64,000 nt of DNA from NCBI GenBank assembly GCA_028688515.1, contig JAQTXZ010000001.1, positions 434,001-498,000 on the forward strand, in the 5' to 3' direction. How positions within the stretch are numbered: the stretch's first letter is position 1; each line of letters starts with the position of its first letter. Shown in pieces: positions 60,571 through 64,000 of this stretch. Source of the stretch: Patescibacteria group bacterium (GTDB taxonomy: Bacteria > Patescibacteriota > Patescibacteriia > 2-12-FULL-60-25). A program made the position numbers and the translations under genes. The notes under the pieces are model-generated. The model searched no databases, was not told the origin of the DNA, and saw only the letters and a program-made list of their open reading frames with translations.

Positions 60571-60597
60571 CGGCACCCACTCAAGTGCCGCTTTTTT
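60571..60597 (+). terminator. Terminator of the 59814 gene
   Basis: CGGCAC and GTGCCG pair around CCACTCAA, followed by C and six T. The sequence is close to the purL terminator. Confidence 0.85.
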
Positions 60598-60598
60598 A

Positions 60599-60627
60599 TT
60601 GGCAAAATTTCATCAATCAAGTAAAAT
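60599..60627 (+). promoter_or_regulatory. Promoter of the 60634 lipoprotein, leaderless spacing
   Basis: TTGGCA, 17 bp, TAAAAT, then 6 nt to the ATG. Confidence 0.6.
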
Positions 60628-60633
60628 ATATTT

Positions 60634-61206
60634 ATGCAAAAACAATTTTCAAAAACTTTGATGCTCATGCTTATCCTGGCATCTTTGGGCGCAGGATGCA
60701 GTAGCCAAAATATTTCAAAAAATTCTTCCGTAGACGTATCAAGATCCGGAAAGTCTTACGATCCTTGCGAATTGATTACTTTGGCTGACTTTTCTGCGGA
60801 TTTTCCAAATCAGACTTTGACTCAAGACAAACATGATACGACTGCAAATGCAGTTGGGCAGAAAATCTGTTTTTACGGTTCAAAAGACGACATGTATTTT
60901 GTTCAGCTTTCGATCATCAGCAACGACGATATACCCGCATCAAAACAAGCGAATGGTTTAACGGCACAAAGCCAATATGAACAAATCCTGTCCATGATCG
61001 CCGGGGCGAATTCTGTCGATGGGATAGGGGATGGCGCATATTACGCCGGCAGCGGCTTGCGGATAGGACGCGGTTTAAGCGTTTTGGACAACGCTCACGG
61101 AGTCTACTTTACAATCGACATCGGACTTGGAGTCGGTAATGACGATCAGGCCAAACATTTGACCATGGAAAAAAATCTGGCGCAGAAAGTACTTGAGCGG
61201 CTGTAA
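60634..61206 (+). CDS. Lipoprotein (DUF3558-like)
   Basis: 190 residues. Lipobox in MLILASLGAGC with C22. The mature part begins with a Ser/Asn linker and has DPCELITLADFSADF and ICFYG, the two-cysteine pattern of DUF3558-type lipoproteins. Function unknown. It ends 3 bp before the MazF-like gene. Confidence 0.72.
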   Translation: MQKQFSKTLMLMLILASLGAGCSSQNISKNSSVDVSRSGKSYDPCELITLADFSADFPNQTLTQDKHDTTANAVGQKICFYGSKDDMYFVQLSIISNDDIPASKQANGLTAQSQYEQILSMIAGANSVDGIGDGAYYAGSGLRIGRGLSVLDNAHGVYFTIDIGLGVGNDDQAKHLTMEKNLAQKVLERL

Positions 61207-61209
61207 ATT

Positions 61210-61617
61210 ATGGACATCGCTGAATCTCTCAATAAATTCATAGCCTGGACTAAAATAAAAATCCGTTTACACATAAAAGAACCTCCAACAAAACTCTACT
61301 TCTACGAGAGAGAAATATGGTGGGCCAGTCTTGGCGCAAACATCGGATACGAACAAGATGGTAAAAATGAAGTATTTGAACGCCCTGTTTTGGTCATAAA
61401 AAAATTCAATAAGGATCTTTTTTGGATGGTTCCGCTTACAAGACAGGGCAAGGAAAACAGATACTATTTTAAGTTGCGACAAGATAATGAAAATTCTTTC
61501 ATAATTTTGTCGCAGATAAGGACGATCAGTTCCAAAAGATTAATACGTAAGATCAGAATGGTTGATGAAAAAGAATATCTCGATATCAAAAAAAGAATTG
61601 CTGAGTTTCTCATATAA
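61210..61617 (+). CDS. MazF/PemK-like protein without antitoxin
   Basis: 135 residues. After a helical N-terminal extension (1-30) the MazF/PemK fold is visible: REIWWASLGANIGYEQDG, RPVLVIKKFN, FWMVPLTRQGK and ILSQIRTISSKRLIRKI. MazF toxins cut mRNA at short sites. The preceding gene is a lipoprotein and the following one is on the other strand, so no antitoxin is evident. Similar orphan copies are common in CPR genomes (from memory), which argues for a housekeeping role. Confidence 0.8.
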   Translation: MDIAESLNKFIAWTKIKIRLHIKEPPTKLYFYEREIWWASLGANIGYEQDGKNEVFERPVLVIKKFNKDLFWMVPLTRQGKENRYYFKLRQDNENSFIILSQIRTISSKRLIRKIRMVDEKEYLDIKKRIAEFLI

Positions 61618-61756
61618 AAATCGACCTCCAACTTTCGTCGGAGGTCTCGGAGGCCTAAGCCCATTTGTAAATAAAATATAGCAGTATTGAACAGTCACGT
61701 CAACAAGTAGGAGAATAGTTTGTCAAGTAGAAATAGCTATTCTAATCTTTGATATA

Positions 61757-61787
61757 AAACGCCTCCGTCTACTTAGCAGACGGAGGC
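61757..61787 (-). terminator. Terminator of the 61769 gene
   Basis: On the minus strand GCCTCCGTCT and AGACGGAGGC pair around TGCTAAGT-type loop bases, followed by GTTTTAT. The stop codon of the gene lies inside the hairpin. A second hairpin (GACCTCC/GGAGGTC, 61623-61646) with minus-strand T bases lies further on. Confidence 0.75.
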
Positions 61788-62305
61788 AAAGCGAGATAGG
61801 CATGGAAGACGCTGAGCGGTTTGAATTCAACGACATCCGCCAAAATTACGCGCGACATGGCCTGGCGCCAAAGTTCGCCGGCGACGTAGTCCGCATCTTT
61901 AAAGCTGCTAAAGACGCGCAGTCCGTTATCCAAAACATAAGCCGCAGGTATTGGCAGAGCCTTGGAACGTCCGTCTACAATCGGTCCGTAAAACTCGTGG
62001 GACCGTTCATCGATCCACCTGCTTTCGCTAATGACGATCAGCGAACCGGAGTTCTGCAGAGTTTTGACGTCTCCCATGTTTTCTGACAGCTGCATAGAGA
62101 GACGGCAAACCGTGATTCTCTTGAAACGATCATAACTCAGCATGTAACGCGCGCCTTGTTCAGCATCCCTTTTTTCCTGCCACAGGAGCAGGCCGTTACT
62201 GCGCAGATTCGCGCATGTGTGCGGTACAGCACCGGGACCGAACGCAACAAGCGCTCCATCATGCGAAGTCCTGCACAAACATAGGTAGCCTTGCCGATTC
62301 AACAT
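61769..62305 (-). CDS. Hypothetical protein (178 aa), second gene of a minus-strand pair
   Basis: 178 residues, soluble. N-terminal CLCRTSHDGA and later HTCANLRSNG give several cysteines; the C-terminal part has the regular pattern DNGLRVFSSFKDADYVAGELW. No family recognised. The ribosome site AGAGGTG is 4 nt before the ATG. It begins 9 bp after the zinc-finger gene and ends inside its own terminator. Confidence 0.6.
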   Translation of the reverse strand: MLNRQGYLCLCRTSHDGALVAFGPGAVPHTCANLRSNGLLLWQEKRDAEQGARYMLSYDRFKRITVCRLSMQLSENMGDVKTLQNSGSLIVISESRWIDERSHEFYGPIVDGRSKALPIPAAYVLDNGLRVFSSFKDADYVAGELWRQAMSRVILADVVEFKPLSVFHAYLALPPSAK

Positions 62306-62314
62306 CTTGCACCT

Positions 62315-62707
62315 CTAACGCAGACTATGTCCGTTGCAGCACTTCCAGACAGTGCCGTTTCGATTTTCGTACTTCCGCATCCGTTCTCCGCAACTGATGC
62401 AAAAGCGAGTGGCTTTCGAGTCGAACGGCTTGGGCGATTCCATCGTACCGCGCTCCGCGACCAGGCGAGCATGTTCCTCATTGGAAATCACCTCGCTCAC
62501 GCCGCCGGAAAGCTCTTCTTTGCCGCCTACCCAGTATTTGTAGACGTAGTTTCCGCGAAACGCCTTGCCATTCTCACCCAATGCGGCAATCTTAAAGAAG
62601 ACAGTATCGTGAGAGTGCGACTGGCCGCGACTGCGAAGCGCGCTCTGTTGAATAAGCACCACGATCTGCGTGATGCCGTTGCTGTGGAATAGATCGACCT
62701 GCGACAT
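62315..62707 (-). CDS. Hypothetical protein with a C-terminal zinc ribbon
   Basis: 130 residues from ATG 62707, chosen because AAGAGGTG lies just upstream; the frame opens at 62779. The C-terminus has RFCISCGERM and KCCNGH, a short zinc-ribbon-like pattern. The central part (FFKIAALGENGKAFRGNYVYKYWVGG) is beta-rich. No family recognised. Operon with the 61769 gene. Confidence 0.6.
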   Translation of the reverse strand: MSQVDLFHSNGITQIVVLIQQSALRSRGQSHSHDTVFFKIAALGENGKAFRGNYVYKYWVGGKEELSGGVSEVISNEEHARLVAERGTMESPKPFDSKATRFCISCGERMRKYENRNGTVWKCCNGHSLR

Positions 62708-62795
62708 TTGACACCTCTTGGCTTGAGTGGAAGCTGTGAACCGTCCTGATAGTAAGTCGTATTTTCCGTTAAATGTCAAGATTGACGAGCTGTAG

Positions 62796-62918
62796 GCTGA
62801 TTTAAAAAATCATACAGAAAAATACGCGCAACACAGCAGTTATTGGGATGAGGTGATTGAGGAAGTGAAATTGAAGTTTAAAGAAGGAGATGGATCCTCG
62901 CATGCCCCTCGGCCATGA
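62796..62918 (+). pseudogene. Possible gene remnant
   Basis: An open stretch without a start codon encodes KYAQHSSYWDEVIEEVKLKF, which reads like the end of a real protein. It is cut off downstream by a GGATCCTCGCATGCC-type repeat. The parent gene is not identified. Confidence 0.3.
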
Positions 62919-62951
62919 GCTCGGGGCCGGATGGCGCAAGGATGACAAAAG
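62891..62951. repeat. Repeat of the GTCATCCT/GGATCC family
   Basis: GGATCCTCGCATGCCCC and GGCGCAAGGATGAC are related in design to GTCATCCTCGGGCGG and CCCGGGGATCC at 9485-9531. Confidence 0.45.
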
Positions 62952-62967
62952 AGGACTAGATTGACGA

Positions 62968-64000
62968 TCAACTCGCCTCCGCGGTCTTCATCTCTTTCTT
63001 GAGAGTTTCCAAACTTTCTTGAGATTTTATCCAATCCGATTCGCGAGCGAGAATTTGTTCGTCCAGTTCTTTAAGACGCTTGGCTTTTTGGACATTGGGC
63101 GGAGTCGGATGTTCAACAAAATATTGAAGGATGGAATTTTTTTCTTTGGTCAACGCCTCCATGTCATGCTCAAGACGTTTTAGACCGTTTTTCGTTTGTT
63201 GAATGTCGCCAAAAATATCGACTTTGGTTCGCATGTAGGGGATCGTGCCTTCCACGATTGGTTTTTCATCTTCCTCCAAAGTAAACTTTTCGTGCGTTTT
63301 TAATTCGTAAACGTAAATCTCGTACGGATAAGGATAGCGTTTTGCGCGTCCGTCTTTGATTTCCAAAATGGAAGTTGCAATCTGCGAAACAAAAGTTCGG
63401 CTGTGGCTGACAAAAATAATCGTACCTTCGAATTCTGACAGAGCTTCTCCCAACGCTTCCACCGTATCAAAATCAAGATGATTGGTCGGTTCGTCAAAAA
63501 CTAAAACGTCGTATCTGCCGAGACAGATGCCGGCAAGACAAAGACGCGCTCGCTCGCCGCCCGAAAGAACGGAGATTGGTTTTTCCAAATCATTTTTGGT
63601 GAACAAAAAATTACTCGCCATGCGCAAAAGGTCTTCCGGCAAAGCGCGTCCAGATGCGGAAACCAAGTAATCGCCGGCAGATCCGATGGTCGGCAGCATC
63701 AGCGGAACATGCTGAGCATAATAAGCCACGCGAAGGTTGTAGCCCCACTTGAAAGAACCGGAGAGCAGTGGCAATTGCTCGGCGATGGTTTTTAAGAAAG
63801 TTGACTTGCCTTGTCCGTTTTCACCCAACACCGCCAAATGCTCGCCGCGATTTATCTCAAAATCTATGTGCTCCAACACAGGTTTGTCCGCTGAATATCC
63901 GACAGACAAATCCTTGCACTCAAGCGCCACAGCTTTTTTCTGCGGCGGCGCGGTTATCTTTATGCGCACGGTACGCATCGAATGCGCAATCTCAATCGTC
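62968..64000 (-). CDS. ABC-F family ATPase, C-terminal part (cut by window end)
   Basis: The frame stays open to the window edge, so the N-terminal ABC domain lies outside; the ATG at 63978 is internal. The visible second ABC domain has Walker A GENGQGKST, signature VLSGGERARL, Walker B VLVFDEPTNHLD and the His switch VSHSRTF, followed by a C-terminal coiled coil (about 255-335). ABC-F proteins act on ribosomes (translation factors or antibiotic protection) and have no membrane part. The subfamily cannot be told from this half. Confidence 0.9.
   Translation of the reverse strand, partial: TIEIAHSMRTVRIKITAPPQKKAVALECKDLSVGYSADKPVLEHIDFEINRGEHLAVLGENGQGKSTFLKTIAEQLPLLSGSFKWGYNLRVAYYAQHVPLMLPTIGSAGDYLVSASGRALPEDLLRMASNFLFTKNDLEKPISVLSGGERARLCLAGICLGRYDVLVFDEPTNHLDFDTVEALGEALSEFEGTIIFVSHSRTFVSQIATSILEIKDGRAKRYPYPYEIYVYELKTHEKFTLEEDEKPIVEGTIPYMRTKVDIFGDIQQTKNGLKRLEHDMEALTKEKNSILQYFVEHPTPPNVQKAKRLKELDEQILARESDWIKSQESLETLKKEMKTAEAS

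Noticed and set aside
61210-61617. MazF-like gene as half of a toxin-antitoxin pair
   Set aside because: The upstream gene is a lipoprotein with a signal peptide and the downstream gene is on the other strand; no antitoxin-like protein is visible.

Overview
The window looks like a chromosome segment of a Patescibacteria (CPR) bacterium, probably of the ABY1 lineage (inference). The grounds are compact housekeeping genes that mostly lack Shine-Dalgarno sites, CPR-typical proteins (a Gly/Arg-rich CxxC-x17-CxxC zinc protein, an orphan MazF-like protein, a large type IV secretion-like ATPase with its small upstream partner), and intergenic spacers built from short repeated words. No IS element or CRISPR array was found.

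Layout. 1-9.5 kb: the 3' end of a histidine/aromatic ammonia-lyase, cysS, a CorA-type channel (minus strand), the secretion-like ATPase pair, a conserved hypothetical and dnaX. 9.5-14 kb: tRNA-Gln, then an AT-rich three-gene accessory cassette (membrane-anchored protein, 974-aa protein, DpnI-like nuclease) lying directly against gmk. 14-28 kb: gmk, a secreted protein, pgi, a YtxH-like protein, clpB under a perfect CIRCE operator, a CruF-like membrane protein, two exported proteins, rsmI, a nucleotide-related cluster (two deoxyribosyltransferase-like proteins, a HExxH protein, an HD hydrolase), metG. 28-39 kb: a CvpA-like protein, tatD, a lipoprotein, the complete F-type ATP synthase operon (accessory subunit I, then a-c-b-delta-alpha-gamma-beta-epsilon), thpR and a WecG/TagA-type glycosyltransferase. 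39-50 kb: two small minus-strand genes, gltX, an M23 peptidase, dus, a membrane protein, uvrB, dnaG, rpoD. 50-51 kb: about 1.1 kb without a convincing protein gene, holding a structured element and two tandem look-alike transcription units that are candidate non-coding RNAs, then tRNA-Asn. 51-64 kb: tspO, several small standalone genes, cspA, a DUF2178-like/Xre pair with an operator, a frameshifted purL, exported and MazF-like proteins, and the C-terminal part of an ABC-F protein cut by the window edge.

Two gene styles coexist. Housekeeping genes rarely have a Shine-Dalgarno site; several (pgi, tspO, metG, corA, a lipoprotein) have a -10 box exactly 6 nt before the ATG, which suggests leaderless mRNAs. 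A second set (the 14.7, 29.8, 39.2, 39.7, 52.4, 59.8, 61.8 and 62.3 kb genes and purL) has GGAGG- or GAGGTG-like ribosome sites, more GC-rich codons and usually its own intrinsic terminator.

The most unusual features are: repeat words shared between intergenic spacers and in-frame insertions inside essential genes (metG, uvrB, dnaG, dnaX, tatD and others); two copies of a palindromic MITE-like element; the two tandem candidate RNA units after rpoD; and the three-gene cassette ending in a DpnI-like nuclease. Functions are read from sequence motifs only; no database search was run.
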